Shown here: piece after piece, positions 1 through 12,407 of the stretch
How positions within the stretch are numbered: the stretch's first letter is position 1
Layout: the number at the start of each line of letters is the position of its first letter
The notes under the pieces: model-generated
Databases searched by the model: none
What the model was told of the DNA's origin: nothing
The model's input: only the letters and a program-made list of their open reading frames with translations
Assembly (NCBI GenBank): GCA_014526335.1
Contig: JACTAT010000294.1
Coordinates: forward strand, 744,001 to 808,000
Length of the DNA stretch: 64,000 nucleotides
Direction: 5' to 3'
From: Chrysaora quinquecirrha
Lineage: Eukaryota; Cnidaria; Scyphozoa; Semaeostomeae; Pelagiidae
Translations under genes and position numbers: made by a program

Positions 1-1967
1 TTATTATTCTACTTTAAAATCAAAAGTTCATTAGAATTCCTTCTTTTAACTAATTTTGATGAATTTTCAAACCTGCGGCTTGTTTTTGTTTTTGCTGCAA
101 GCTGCCATTATGCCAAAATTTTCACCTAATTCATAATGGCGCTAGTAACCTTGAAATCGTTTATTCATCTCTGTTTACCGTTTAATAGGAAAGGCTTTAA
201 TAGGAAAGATTTTATAAAGTTGCCATCGTACTTCTATATAAGGTGTAGGTTCTTAAATTTAATATGAGGACTACATATTCTTTTGCTCTGTACATGTTAA
301 GTTTTTATCATAAAATTGCTAATGATAAGGATTAGTATATTGCCAAACAAATTGCTGACTGACTCACCCTTTCTTCTGGATGGCTGTCTGTATTCCTTAT
401 TCTAAATGAAGACTCGCACTGTAACTTAATAAGAGTAAGAGAGTTGGATCTTTAGATTTGTGATTGCCGAGAAGCTGATTAAATTCAAAAGTATTTGGAC
501 ACACAAATATTTACTGAACAGACGGGACATCAAAACGCTGCTGGATATTGGAATTCATCACATACATACTGTAACGGATGTTGACAGATTTTTTTATTCC
601 TACCACCAGCATCAATCAGGAAGAAGGTCAAGGTGCACATTTTAACTGCTTTCAGGGATGGATTTCTAATTAACAGGATTATCACAGTATAAGTACACGT
701 GGTCACAGTATATACTATCCTTGGCTACTCAATAGCTGCTGTTAAGCCCTGTCTTTTCCCCTAGAGGGTTAAGCAAAAGTTCTGTCCCAAAAACATTGCA
801 CACACATTCTTTGATTAGAGACTGCTAAGCAATTTGAAAAAATGACCGTGAATTCTCGAATGCACATGTTTTGAAATTGGTATTGTAACCGATATGCGAG
901 TTAACAAGCCCAGGGGGTAGTGAAGACATTTTGACGCATTTACTTAGGTTTTTCCTTATCTGAATACTACCTTGCTTTTACGACACTTGCTTATAACAAT
1001 ATGCGTTCCTCCATCTTGAATCTTGTGGTGCAATTCTTTTAGAACCTTGTGTATAGTTTGTATCAGTGGTGCAGTTTTTCATAAGCAACTTCAGTCATGC
1101 CTAGTTCAAAATTTCCTTCTTTTTGGACCTGTTATGGCCACCTTTTTGCAGCAAAAGTGGCTTAGTATTTGCTTAATCTTAACTGTATATTCCCGTCAAG
1201 GAAGCAGAATTCCAATAGAGATCGAGGTTTGGTGCATACTAAAGACCATCAACCGAGCGATCACTGTTTCTTTATTCAGCTTTATGGCATGCAAAACACA
1301 CCTTTCTCAAAAAGAACATCTGTACAAAACTCTTTTCTCGGAGTAAAAGCTACTTCACCCCATAAATGAATTACCATGGAAAGAAGTCGAATTCTTATAG
1401 AGATCTGGGTTTGGTGCATACTTAAGTCCATTAACCAAGTGATCACTGTTTCTTTTGTTCAGTTTCATTGCTAGAAATACGCACTTTCTCAAAGTGAATG
1501 CTTATACAAGAACAAGTAGCATTGCAGTACCAATTATTAAATGAGAGACAGGGCTTCCATTCAACAATATATTACTTCATTTATCCTGTCCCTATCTTCA
1601 GACTAAAACAAATTCACAAATGGCATTTGACAATAGACAAGAAAAATTTTTTCACTCTAACTATAATTTTTTTATCATCGATGCAAAACCTATTTCACTC
1701 AGTGACATTTTTCTTCCAGTCTACATGATGGTTAAGCTTATTTCGGATTTACAGTTTTTCTTTTAGGAAAACAAACTTTATAACAAAAACTAGGCTAGCC
1801 ATAAGCCGAATCTCAGGATATAAAAAGCTGAATGATACTGTAACGGGGCTGGACCATTTTACTATTATACAATCTTGGTAATTTTCACTAATAGCGTACA
1901 CTCATGATAATTTCTGTGTTGGAGCGAAAACAGTTTTCTACAACAAAACTTCAGAATATATACTGTC

Positions 1968-2427
1968 AGGTGCCTAATTGCCCTCCCCCTACTTATTAAA
2001 TTTTTGAAAAATTTTCGACCTCCCCCACTCTTATTAGGACCCCCCACTTATTAAGATTTGCAGTGATGTTGGTGTCAATATTTCTTACATTATTGTATGA
2101 ATTTAACTAACCGAAAAAATGAATTGTTTATAATTTTACATGAGATGATTTAGATTAAGATTTTTTATTGTTCCTTTTTTTCTAGTAATGTTTTTCCGAT
2201 AAACTGTTCTCTTGTTAATCCTTGCATTATATAAAGTTTTGTATTAGGTTGAATTTTTCTAGCGAATGAACTCATTCTGTGGCATTGTCTAGCTCCTAGT
2301 ACCCTAGTTGTTGCAACCCTACAAACACTTCTGACCCCCCTTTCCGACCCCTTGCTAATTAGATTGTGAAAGAAGTTCCAACCCCCCAACCCCAACCTAT
2401 TCCGACCCCCCAGCAATTAGGCACCTA
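1968..2427. repeat. MITE-like C-rich repeat with inverted ends (copy A)
   Basis: The ends are inverted: AGGTGCCTAATTGC on the left and its complement GCAATTAGGCACCT on the right, about 460 bp apart. The interior repeats phrases such as TTATTAGGACCCCCCACTTATTA and GACCCCCC blocks, related to the repeat at 43881-44113. There is no coding capacity. No clear target-site duplication is visible, so assignment to a transposon superfamily is open. Confidence 0.55.
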
Positions 2428-5143
2428 AGAGTAGCATTCTAGTTTAATTTTTCTCTCTTGAGAGATGCAATACAGTATCGTGTACTCCTTGTAAATTGCA
2501 CCTCTAATAGCTATAGGTTATCGAGAGTTTATTGTAGATGTAGATATGTTTACCTGTAAATGTCGACACATCTTAGAAAAAGGTCCTGCAATCAATGTTA
2601 CTGTTGGTCGTGTACAGAGTGGGGCAGGGGAACACTACAAAGAATCATAATAGAGATGCCGTGAAAGTCATAGCTTGTAACTGAGGAACAAAACTTAAGA
2701 ATAACATCTTTGTATGAGGCTCATAATAAGAACAATGGAGAGGAAAATAATCTTCAATAGGAACAGCTTATAACAGGCAAGTGAACTTCTTTCAAACTAG
2801 TTTAGTTTAGCCTCCTCCTTATAAGTGACCTGATGGACCCTGGCTAGTATGGATCTTTTATTTCCAGGCTAGATAACTAGCTCTTTTAGCTTTCTTTGAT
2901 CCGAGATTGCATATTCACAATCATGGGCAAAATTGTTTTGGGACAATACTGACGACTTGTATGCTTAGATCCTTTATTACCCCAACTTAACCCCCCTCCA
3001 CTAGCTCAATTTTTGATACATTGTTAGATTCACATCCAAAATTGCCGGTCCATCATGCAGGCAATAATATGCGGTTGGTTACATTTTTTGTAGTTTTTGG
3101 TTTGGAATAAAACCGAGTGCCATGTCATTGGCATTGGAGCACATCCTCAGGGCCCTTTAACTGTACTGATAATAAGGAACAACAGGAGCACGCAAGTATT
3201 TCTTCTGAAGGGATTCTTGTCTGAGAACCTATGTCAACTACCGAAAAAGGAAGAATGGCTCCAATTTCAAACCCAAGCATATGAAGTGACGCAAATGTAA
3301 ATGCAAAAAAAAGAAACTACTTAGACCTTCTCTTACAGTAAAGGGCTGTGTTGATTCTGAAAAGTTACAAAAATCACAAAAAATGCACAAGAATCACCAA
3401 AAAATGCACACCAAACCAACGTGATGTGAACATAATCATCCAAGCATGCTTTTCATCATTGTTTCTACTTGCCTTCTACATTGTCTCTAATTTAGGAGAA
3501 TGAAGATAAATTAAGGATGCTTTCTATAATAAGGATGCAAGGATAAGTTCGCTGTTGTTTAAACTTGGATTTTCAAGGATTTTTCCCAAGACTGAACTTT
3601 TGTAAGCCTAGAGATGTGGGTTGAATATCAAAATAAGACCAGAAGACCAGATGTTTTAAGCGAGCAAATGAAAGCTAGCAAATGTTTCATTATTGCACAA
3701 ACCTAGTCCCTCTCCCCACATTTTCATAGGAATAGTATTGCTATCTCAAGGAATAAGTGCAGACTAAGAATATTTCAGGTGTGCAAATGCGAAATATTAG
3801 AACAGCCAGCCAAGATCAGAAAATCACTTGCTCTTATCAACAGAGAGAGTGAAGACTTGGATTTCTTGCAGATGTGCACCTTTATTTATTTTATCTATAT
3901 CTATATAAAGAGAAATAATCTGCTTTGGCTCGAACTTGTTTACCTGAGTAGTGAGCCGCAGCCAAACTTTCGTGTAAAAGATGCATGTATTCTAGAACAG
4001 ATTAGATTGGAAGCAAAAGACTTGCTGCAGTCGCATCACAAACATGCATGGTTTCAATAATTGATCAAGCCACAGGTCTTGGATTCAAGGTACGGTTACG
4101 TTTAAGTCAAGGGAATTTTTCCTTAATAAGTCAATTTGGGCAATTTTGGGGCTTTCCTTCCAAATACAATCGGTATATCAGTAGTTTCGGAGGTGCTCAG
4201 CCTCTATTCCTAGCAAAGTCTTGTTCTCGATTAAATCGTGAAACGTCTTCATATGCTTGATTATTTATGGTTTGCTGTTAGATCTGAGTGCATCAAAGTA
4301 AGTCAAGGCTATAAGATTGAAAACAACAAGTGTTTGTCAGACCCAAACCAATTTCCTCATATTCCCCTCCCAAATTGCAGATCTTTAATTTGAAACTTGG
4401 AATTGGTGAACTTTGATCAAAACTTTTGAAAGTTTAGTGAGCAAACCTTATACGAAATATGCGCATGGTTCACTTGATATGGCATTTAATGGCATTTAAT
4501 AGTGTGGTGATTGTAACTGCATTTGAAAATCAACCTTGTTTTTGTAGACCTATTACATTCCTCCAACTCTTTTGGAAACAGCTATTAACAATTACAACAA
4601 CATAAGTAATGTTTACTCAGACCGGGGTGGTGGGGGTGTGAGACGTAGGCTACAACAAATGTAATAAGTCTAACTTATTGGTGCTTAACAGTAATTTTTG
4701 CCTGTGAATGGTTGGTTCCTACCTTCTATAAAGCACTTAGTCTATTGAAAAATTTTAATGCAAACAGGGAAATAGAGAGGGAGGAAATAGAAGGAGGAAA
4801 TAATAAGTCTAGGTATTTCATAACAATAATAATGATAATAACCATGATCAGTCGGTTAGAGTCATTATAAGAAAAAGATTACTTTTGCCTTTAAGGCCCT
4901 ATCTACACGAGAGCCTAGAATTTGCCCAAACCAGCGGGTTACATTTGCCCAATGCCAAATTCCTTTCAATCTGCCTAATATATAATGACATTTTCCTCAG
5001 TATGCCCCAGCAGGATAGTTAGTAGCTCACTTTGACATGACATGTTATCTGTCAGCAATAGTTGAGTGATCTAACAAACAAGGTCGGTGGTCGACCGTAA
5101 TTCTTTTACTTTATTCTGTACTCTGAGGTTGACGCGTTGAAAA

Positions 5144-6169
5144 ATGGCTGGATTTCGAAGATTTGTAAACGCAAATTTTACTAACAACGACGATTTATAT
5201 GATGATTCTCAAGACCCAGATGTATACCCAAGAGCTTGTAGTACACCACGTGAATATACGCAGCAAAGTAATAATCAACAACACGTTAGTTTTCCGACCC
5301 CAAGAGTTTTTCCGCCAACTTTTAGCGCTATGCAAAGTTCTGTTCCAAATGCATTTTCGCCGTCATTTTTTGAAATGAATTACCAGCATCGACCTTATAA
5401 TCAGCCTAGCCAAGAACCCACTACAAGACCCGCGATGATCGAAGACTCTAATGTGAAAAAAACCATGGAAAAAAATGCAAGAACAAGATGGACAGAGAAT
5501 GAAACGAGCACGCTAGTGAACACGTGGAAAGAATGTTTTGTTGAACTCGAGAGCCATAAGAACCCAGCTGCTTGGAAAAGAATAGTTGCTGCTGTAAATG
5601 AGAGGGGCACAGGTAAGACGGTGGATCAGGTAAAGAAGAAACTAAGAAAGTTGAAAGACAATTACAAAGAGGCCAAGGATAACAACAGTAGAAGTGGGGC
5701 TGCAAGAAATTTGCTGAAATATTATAATCTCTTCGATGAAGTTCTCGGGACGAGGAGTTTGGTGAGACTCACTGAAGTACAAGAAAGTGGGCAAGGCGTC
5801 CAGCAGCAAGATGCCCAATCTTCCTTGCAATACAACATTGGAGAGGCTGTTGATGAAGAAGTTGCTGGAGACCTGGAAGACGCTGAGCCTCCCCCTGCTG
5901 TGTGTGCTCCTCCACAGCCGAAAAGAACAAAGAAAAAAAAGGAATCTAAGTCTTCTGCATCAGCCCAGATGGTAGGATTCTTAAAAGATATCAACAGCAA
6001 CAACAAGACAGTATGAAGCAGTTCCTCGATGGTATGAAAGAAATTGAGGAAAGTAGCGGAAGGCATAGGGCAGATACACTTCTTTCTAAGTGTGGCAAAG
6101 TTATTTGCAGACAGAGAGAATAGGAAGAGAGGAAGAGATGATGATTCTTTCAACAGTGACACTTTTTAA
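5144..6169 (+). pseudogene. Harbinger Myb/SANT-like DNA-binding protein, frameshifted (copy A)
   Basis: This is the same gene as the intact one at 20235-21257. The start ATG sits in GAAAAATGGCTGG. The N-terminal 285 residues are open, including the Trp-rich Myb/SANT-like helix domain beginning RTRWTENETSTLV. Relative to copy B one C is missing near 5990, in the stretch encoding the Gln run. This shifts the frame and ends the protein early at 6016 after 290 aa. Four extra bases near 6086 add a second shift. In this transposon family the Myb-like partner helps bring the transposase into the nucleus and onto the ends; that role is family knowledge. Confidence 0.85.
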
Positions 6170-6262
6170 TTATATCATCATCATTATCATATCATATATC
6201 TTATATCATCATTATTATATCATATATCATATATCTTATATCATCATTATTATTATTCATTT
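6170..6262. repeat. AT-rich ATATC/ATC simple repeat between convergent genes (copy A)
   Basis: Runs of TATATCATCATTATTATATC-like units lie in the short spacer between the stop of the Myb-like gene and the end of the transposase gene. The same array occurs in copy B. Confidence 0.8.
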
Positions 6263-6399
6263 TGTTTCTACAGCTTTATTATTAATTAATCTTAAATGTC
6301 TTGCATATCGATCAAGTCAATGTATTGTTTTGCTGATTTAAAATTTATGTAACAATTATATAGAATAACAAGCGAGCTTGATATGTTTCAAAATATGTT

Positions 6400-7653
6400 T
6401 CAATCAATAGATTCATTCTGCAACTGCTCATCAACGTAGCTAACAAGCATTTGACGAATCCTATCAGCGGACCGATTTGTTTCCCTTGAGGCCGACTGTT
6501 GAAGAACATATGGCTCAATAACATCATATATTGGCTCATTAAACTGCTGGCAAATATTATGCAACACAGTGCAAGCAATTGCAACATCAGAAGCATAGGA
6601 TGGCTCTAATTCCAATTTTCCCAAAAGAAGTCTCCACCGCCCTTTCAAGACACCAAATGCTCTTTCAATAGACACTCTGGCTTGAGAAAGAGCTGGGTTG
6701 AAAGTCTTTTGTCGTGGCCGCATATCTTTTTCTTATGAAAATGGCTTTATGAGCCAGTCTGCCTGAGGATACGCTGCATCACCAACCAAGTATGGTTTAA
6801 TGGGCGTTTCATTGTTGATATAGAAAATTGGTCCGGTTAAAATTTGCTTATTTATAGCCTCTCTGAATACCCATGTATTGCGTAGAATTCTCGAATCGTG
6901 TACCGAACCCGGAAAGCCTGCAGACATACTTAAAAATTTCTAAGTTCCATCGCAAATACCTTGACAGCCAATACTATATCTATGTTTCCTATCAAAGAAG
7001 TCAACAGTACTTTTTTCAGGAGCAGAAATTTCAATATGTGTCCCGTCTATAGCCCCAAACACATTTGGAAGAGGCGAAAGATTCTTGAAAGTTTGCACCG
7101 ATTTTTCACAATTTGTTGCTGTTCTGGGCCAGCAAATAAACATTTCCTTTAGGTGAACTAGCGCACCGACGAAGTCCTTTGTTATGCGACAGACAATTGA
7201 GCGAGAAATACCAAATGTTTGACCAATTGATCTATATGACCCACCATTCGCGAGCCACCAAACACCAACAGCAACTCTTTTGGTAATGGAATTGTGAGGC
7301 GCATATTTGTTTGTTTTTTGTTAAAAGGGTCGAACACGATCACATATAAAATCAAACGTTTCACCGCTCATACGATAGTGAGCATGCCAATAATTTGGAT
7401 CCAAGTGCTTACTTGTGTTCAAATCAGCCGAGTAATATGTTTCAAACTCATTTTCTTGCCGATGATAAACCCAAGCCCGCCTGTCTTGGTATAAATTTGC
7501 AAAATATCTTATTGCTGCTATTTGCATTTGGAGACTTCGTGTAGCCAGTACATTATATCCAAAATAAAGCATTCTACGTATTCTGCTCTGTCTGTCCTGC
7601 TCCAAGAGATAAGCAGTGATAAGGAGAAATATAACTAATTCTTCGTCAGACAT
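6400..7653 (-). pseudogene. PIF/Harbinger DDE transposase, broken (copy A)
   Basis: Read on minus from a likely start MSDEELVIFLLIT at 7653; an open frame continues upstream to 7806 but looks untranslated. The DDE_Tnp_4-type pieces are all present: FGAIDGTHIEI (first Asp), LVGDAAYP (second Asp) and SIERAFGVLKGRW (Glu). Relative to copy B there are missing T residues in the poly-T runs near 7280 and 7315-7325, which split the N-terminal half. Both copies share an in-frame TAG after CDGT (about 6938) and a TAA after IKPFS (about 6730). The shared stops predate the duplication, so the element was already dead when it was copied. Confidence 0.85.
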
Positions 7654-9115
7654 TTTGTACTCAAAATGGTGTGTATCAATGACAATAAACGTAAATGAAT
7701 AAGATATTATTTGAAGTGCGCTTGGGGACTGAGATCGCAGTCTGTAGATCGCTGTGTTAGAGCTTGTCGTTGACAGCTTGGGCACGTTGGAGATCCTCTG
7801 GACCATCTCCTTTTTTCCTTAGCTGTCATCGGCGGCTTCTTTCATGTGTTCCCACAATTTTCGCTTGTGAAAAACACTGAAAGTAACCATCCACACGACG
7901 AAAGTTGCCCAAGCGACTTGATAATTGGGTTAATCCCCTCTGGAATGCAATAGGGCAGGTTTAGGGCTCTCGTGTAGATAGGCCCTAAGTGCCCTCTAAG
8001 GCTGGAGGCGGGTATCCGTTGTTGCCATCAATGTGTTCGCTTCTACAGCCATGAATTTTTATCTGATTAGGACATCATTTTTAATGTTTACTCCTTTGCT
8101 TATGAAAAGATTTCAATGCTTTCTCAGGCTTTCTTTCTTTTTCTTTGTAATTTCTCAGTTGCGATTTTTTCTTTTGATAACGCTACATTTACTACTACAT
8201 TTCAATTTTGATGATGTTGATGATGGAAAAGAAAGGATCGAGCTCTTTTGACAAATAATTAATGGATTGCTGTTTTCCAGTGTGCATTGCGCAGCATGAC
8301 TGAGAGAAAGTGATGGGAGTATGCCCTGCTGCAATGCTATCACTATCAACAAAGAGAACCTGGAGGCCAGTAATCAATTTTCTTCAGCATGATTGAAATT
8401 GGAAGTATAGTATATAGAATGTGATCATCGTGTTTCAAAGATTTGTTAAAATCGATGTACACCAATTTTCACTCGTTTTGCTTTGGATAACTCAGATGGA
8501 ATTTGTTCCAATTGTTTCTGGTTTTCTGCATCAACAGATTACGAAATTGGAAGAAGGACAAATAATCAGGGCGCAAATACAAGGAAAGATAACACAATAG
8601 TAATTGCAAAGTAAAGGTAAAAATTCGTTTAATGTTTCTTCCTTAATAATCTACTTCATAAACATACATGCTGGGTGTAAAATTTCCTCAAATGAAAAGT
8701 ACCTCAGAGCACTTTGTCAATATGGTGAAACATAGATTTGAATATTATTGTATCACAAGGTTGCAAGGACTGCATGTCTGCATGTGATGGATTGATAATC
8801 GTTTTTGGTGGCATACTGTTCTTTTATAACAACCAGAACTAAATAACGAAATGTTTTAATTAAAGATATCGATTACGCCTTCACAAGGAATATTCCCTTA
8901 AAAACGATTATCTAGACGTTGGCTTCCTTAACAATATATGCGGGTTGTCCATGCAGGTTTAAAGTTTGTCAAGCAAGTCTCATCTTGGTTCCAAGGTTTT
9001 GCTCCAAGAACGAACAAAAATGTAATTTTTCCCTTATGAGAAGAATCTTCTAATATGCTTCCGATAGTACTCACATGCTAGGGAATCTGGAAGCTCTGCT
9101 TTGGTTGGTTATTAT

Positions 9116-9155
9116 GCTCTACTGTGGTGGAATTTTTTACATACCACAGTAGAGC
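9116..9155. repeat. 40-bp hairpin (copy A)
   Basis: GCTCTACTGTGG and its exact complement CCACAGTAGAGC are separated by a 16-base AT-rich loop. No gene ends next to it, so a transcription terminator role is not supported. Confidence 0.7.
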
Positions 9156-9293
9156 TTACCCACCACTATTTCGGCATGTATTTCTGTACTGCAAGTAAAT
9201 ATTATTAAGTAATAGTATCTTTTCAAAAGTATCAAATACTATCAGACACACTATCGTCATGAGTTTTGTTTGACAATAAGAAAGCAGAAATTC

Positions 9294-9646
9294 GGGAGGG
9301 TACTATCATTGAGGCCCAACAGGGGGTCCAGTTGGTTTCAGGGTATTACCAAATGGCTAACAAATGGCTCAATTCATAGAAATAAAGACATGATAGTGCA
9401 TTTGGGGGGGGGGGTGGCTGGTTTTGAGAGTTACTAGCCCTTTACATCTAATTTTCTGATGTTTTATGTATTTTTGAATGCTAGAAAACGTTTATGACAA
9501 CATTTTGTTGCGGGATTAGATGTTATCAAAATTTCTTACTTTTCTAACTAACTTCACTAACATTTCAGGTTTATTTTGAAAATTTAGGCTTTGGCCCTCT
9601 TGAGCCCTCACTGAACCCCCTGTTTTACCTCAATGGGAGTACTCCC
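9294..9646. repeat. Short MITE-like element with inverted ends (copy A)
   Basis: The left end GGGAGGGTACTATCATTGAGG and the following ACAGGGGGTCCAGT have an inverted counterpart at the right end (ACTGAACCCCCTGT, CCTCAATG, GGGAGTACTCCC). The interior of about 280 bp is non-coding. A G-run inside differs in length between the copies. Size and ends suggest a non-autonomous DNA transposon, but I see no convincing target duplication. Confidence 0.55.
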
Positions 9647-10565
9647 AGGGGGTGGGGACAAATTGTCCAGAATATGTAGGTAGAGAAATGGTAGAAGTGC
9701 AGGGAATAACTGACTGGAGCAACAACAACAACAACAAAGTAAGAAGTGAAATCAAGCACCTGCGATATATTTGATTTCATTTCTATATTTGATATATTTG
9801 AAATCAGTATAGTTTAGTGAATTGATTGCAAATAGCTACATGGCAATATAAAACGATGAATTGAACCCTATCTGGACTGGGCTTTTTTGAGCATGCTCAG
9901 ACCGGAGGGGGTCTAAATTAGCCTCCACTTATATCTTGCATCTGGTAAGAGCAAGGAAAATGACATTTTGCCAAAATATAACTGTTCTCATATTATTTGG
10001 AACTGCAAGGTTTTGTTGATACCCAATGCATTATGACATCATAATGATGTAGTAATCACTTTTGGACATTTTGCCATTTCTATCTTTGCCTTGAATTATT
10101 TGACTGATAATCACTACTAAACTATTGGAAAAACCATTTTGACTGTTTTATTCACACATAAACACATTTTGCTACATTTTTGAAAAATTTCCTATTTTTC
10201 AAAATACTGCCCATGCGCAGTAGAAAACTGTCATTTTTTGTTCCTATGGGATTCTTGAAGTAGTTTTTGATGGAAAAGTATAACTAAGTCACCAATACAC
10301 TGATATTTGCGTTGAGAAATTTAATTAACATCATTAGAGCGTCAGAAAATGATAAATAATGCTGATATCAGCAATATTCTAAAAATAGAATCCAAGAAAG
10401 GGTTTATTATCTGGTGTCATCTGGTATTGGTTTGCCATTGCCCAAGTTTCATGACGATATCAATTTCATCAAAGAAATTAGACCAAATTTTGTGGGTCCT
10501 ATAGTGACAATTTTCAACATGGTTGCTATGGTGATGGTTCATTAGTAACCATGGAAACTATCACA

Positions 10566-10689
10566 TCACAAGGTCCACAGATAATTTTTCTCATCAATAT
10601 TATCAAGACTGTTAGATATTGCTGTGATAAAGTCAATATTGCATTTACAACCATCAACAGAGTTTCTACATAGCTCTTCAATAACATTG
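10566..10689 (-). pseudogene. Retropepsin-like fragment at the repeat breakpoint (copy A)
   Basis: Only the piece NVIEELCRNSVDGCK onwards, ending at a stop, is retained; it is the C-terminal part of a retropepsin-like frame seen more fully in copy B (25650-25898). Upstream in the reading direction it is fused to a LINE endonuclease frame, giving a chimeric open frame with the junction ETYLNSS/VNNVIEEL. The fusion point coincides with the end of the large repeat. Confidence 0.7.
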
Positions 10690-11030
10690 TTTACGGAGCT
10701 ATTCAAATATGTTTCAGACAAGGCAATCAAATGAAAATTATGAATAGAGTTGTATGCCTCAATAAGTGACAGTTTTATAGAATTGCTCGCCAGAATGCTG
10801 TTCAAATTCCAATTACAAAATTTGAAAGATGTACTTAGGGGACCTGGGTTTGGGTGCATATTACCGCTCATTAACAATGCTAATCTCTGAGCTGTTAGCA
10901 AATTGTTGCAAAAGAATTCCAATGAGAAAATCCACAAAACTGTAAAAATTTTTATATCAACATATTTGATTGCTGTAGCCAACTGTAACAAATAACAATA
11001 AATGTGTTTTGAAAGCTGCAGAAATAACAA
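10690..11030 (-). pseudogene. LINE ORF2 N-terminus (endonuclease start), truncated
   Basis: The frame has a hydrophobic leader-like stretch, then SGNMHPNPGP, then FKFCNWNLNSI and the endonuclease motif LIALSETYL containing the catalytic Glu. It breaks after ETYLNSS. About 110 residues of a protein usually near 900-1000 aa remain, so it cannot be active. Confidence 0.85.
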
Positions 11031-11516
11031 AACAAAAGAAAAAAGTAATGTTTTGCCCTAAATATAGCCGGATCAAGAGGGCTAGGCCATCGATATTGCA
11101 GTGGGATAAACAAGGGAAATAAGAGAAAACAGCAACTATGAAAATTGCAATAGCTAGACACGCAGGGAATATGAGAACAAACAAGGACAGGGTACTTATA
11201 ACATGTAAGACTGGGAGGAAGAGTTCAAAAAACGAGACAGTCCTGTAGGTAACTATCAAAGAAATGGCATTAAAATCCCCTATTCCTGCACGCCATTGAG
11301 CTAAACCTATCGGCATATTACAAAATCAGAAAAACCTGCTGGCGAAAGTAATTGATGAAAATCGTGCTGGCCTTGAACAAAAAAGGAACTACATGGATAC
11401 AAACAGCTAAAATAACATAACACAATAAGTAATTAATTATATGAGAAAAACAACAAGACTGCCTCATTCCGAGTTATCATATGGTTACTACCAAGACTCA
11501 ATGAGGTAGGTAATAA

Positions 11517-12281
11517 TTATTCATTCAATTTGACTATGATCTTTTCACTCTCTTCCAAGCAATTAAAATAATGTGCCTTACCATCCTTGTTCATGATACC
11601 AAGCCTACAGTTGATATCGGCAAATGCATAACGATCGGTATCACCTCTTTGCTTCAGAAAAACATTGATTTCATCCAGCAGGCCAAGTTTTTGTTTGGTC
11701 AGGTCCAGCCTGATTCTCACTGACGTGCTATCCTTCTTCCTTGCTCTGTATATCTTCGTACGATCAGCCCAGCTATTCATTCTCACAATGACGGCTTGCC
11801 GCTTATTCCATTTATCATCTTCATGAATCCGGCCTATTCTATGTGCTCTGTCAAATCCGGAGTCTGGAATTTTTACTCCCAATTTCGATACCACTTTTTT
11901 AACCTTCTCCAATACATCATTTGCAGTTTCCTTCTCAACCACTGGAAGCCCGTAAAAACGAAGGCAGAGTCTTCTTCCATATTGTTCTAAATCATCCACG
12001 TGGCGATTCTGCAACACGAGGGAGTTTTCAAGAAATGAGACTTTCCCCTCCAAAGCTTCAATTCTTTCTTCAAGTTTTTCAATCCTTCCCTCTTGTTCAT
12101 CCAGTCTTTCGACCATGCTTTTATGGAGCTCTGTAATTTTGTTGTCCAAATACTCAGCAGTTGGAAGCTTCTCAATAGAACTCAGTATAAGTTGTAGCAG
12201 CTTACGAACTAGGCCCTCAATTTCATCCGTTGACATGCTGGAGGGTGTGGCGCTCGACTTTGAGCGAGTTTTCAAGGACAT
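11517..12281 (-). CDS. LINE ORF1 protein, apparently intact (254 aa)
   Basis: An uninterrupted 254-residue frame. A Ser/Thr-rich N-terminus is followed by a strong coiled coil at about residues 45-95 (heptads such as EGRIEKLEERIEALEGKV). Next comes an RRM-like segment starting LEQYGRRLCLRFYGLP, then DRAHRIGR, and a basic C-terminal domain with KQAVIVRMNSW and RIRLDLTKQKLGLL. This order (coiled coil, RRM, C-terminal domain) is that of L1-type ORF1 RNA-binding proteins, which trimerise and coat the LINE RNA in the cytoplasm. It lies upstream of the ORF2 start on the same strand. An open frame in an otherwise rearranged element suggests relative youth. Confidence 0.85.
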   Translation of the reverse strand: MSLKTRSKSSATPSSMSTDEIEGLVRKLLQLILSSIEKLPTAEYLDNKITELHKSMVERLDEQEGRIEKLEERIEALEGKVSFLENSLVLQNRHVDDLEQYGRRLCLRFYGLPVVEKETANDVLEKVKKVVSKLGVKIPDSGFDRAHRIGRIHEDDKWNKRQAVIVRMNSWADRTKIYRARKKDSTSVRIRLDLTKQKLGLLDEINVFLKQRGDTDRYAFADINCRLGIMNKDGKAHYFNCLEESEKIIVKLNE

Positions 12282-12407
12282 AGATTGTATTAAACTTAAA
12301 AAAAACCTTACCTATCGAACAAATTGATTATAGTTTAACTAAATTTAATCACATCCTACCGAAGGTCTTGTGTGGTAGCCTAGAACATTGAATTACATTG
12401 CATGTTC

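Larger units (their letters stand above)
4895..7985. mobile_element. PIF/Harbinger DNA transposon, copy A
   Basis: The left end begins GGCCCTATCTACACGAGAG and the right end is its inverted match with one mismatch at the third base. Both are flanked by the 3-bp duplication TAA (4892-4894 and 7986-7988), typical of PIF/Harbinger (TWA targets). The element is 3091 bp with two convergent genes, as expected for the superfamily: a Myb/SANT-like protein on plus and a DDE transposase on minus. Both genes are broken here. The pair with the element in copy B shows that it was carried along in the larger duplication rather than inserted twice. Confidence 0.93.
1..10689. repeat. Large direct repeat, copy A (~10.7 kb)
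   Basis: Positions 1-10689 match 15089-25773 almost base for base in the same orientation, with only scattered substitutions and 1-4 base indels. Homology stops abruptly after the shared run ending AATAACATTG. The window starts inside the copy, so its true left end is not visible. The segment holds a MITE-like repeat (1968-2427), a Harbinger transposon (4895-7985), a 40-bp hairpin, a second MITE-like element (9294-9646) and the end of a retropepsin-like reading frame. Positions 1-1967, 2428-4891, 7989-9293 and 9647-10565 hold nothing I can recognise. Short ORFs there occur in both copies but look like chance. It may be a recent segmental duplication or two haplotypes placed in tandem by the assembler. 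Confidence 0.95.
10690..12300 (-). mobile_element. CR1-like LINE, 5' part only
   Basis: On minus this holds a complete ORF1 (12281-11517) followed by the start of ORF2 (11030-10690). Gene order and the ORF2 opening motif SGNMHPNPGP match CR1/L2-group LINEs. The element stops inside the endonuclease domain, where it meets the retropepsin fragment. Its 3' two-thirds (the rest of the endonuclease, and the reverse transcriptase) are missing, so this is a rearrangement rather than the usual 5' truncation of LINEs. Confidence 0.85.

Noticed and set aside
460..4260. Small ORFs in the left flank of copy A repeated in copy B (for example near 460, 1023, 1498, 3097 and 3779)
   Set aside because: They are conserved only because the DNA is duplicated. 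One-base indels between copies change several of them and none resembles a protein family.
5401..6162. Long minus-strand ORFs opposite the Myb-like gene
   Set aside because: Antisense shadows of a strongly coding frame, with Ser/Leu/Cys-rich composition typical of such shadows.
9116..9155. Hairpin as a transcription terminator
   Set aside because: No gene ends beside it, and intrinsic terminators of this kind are bacterial.
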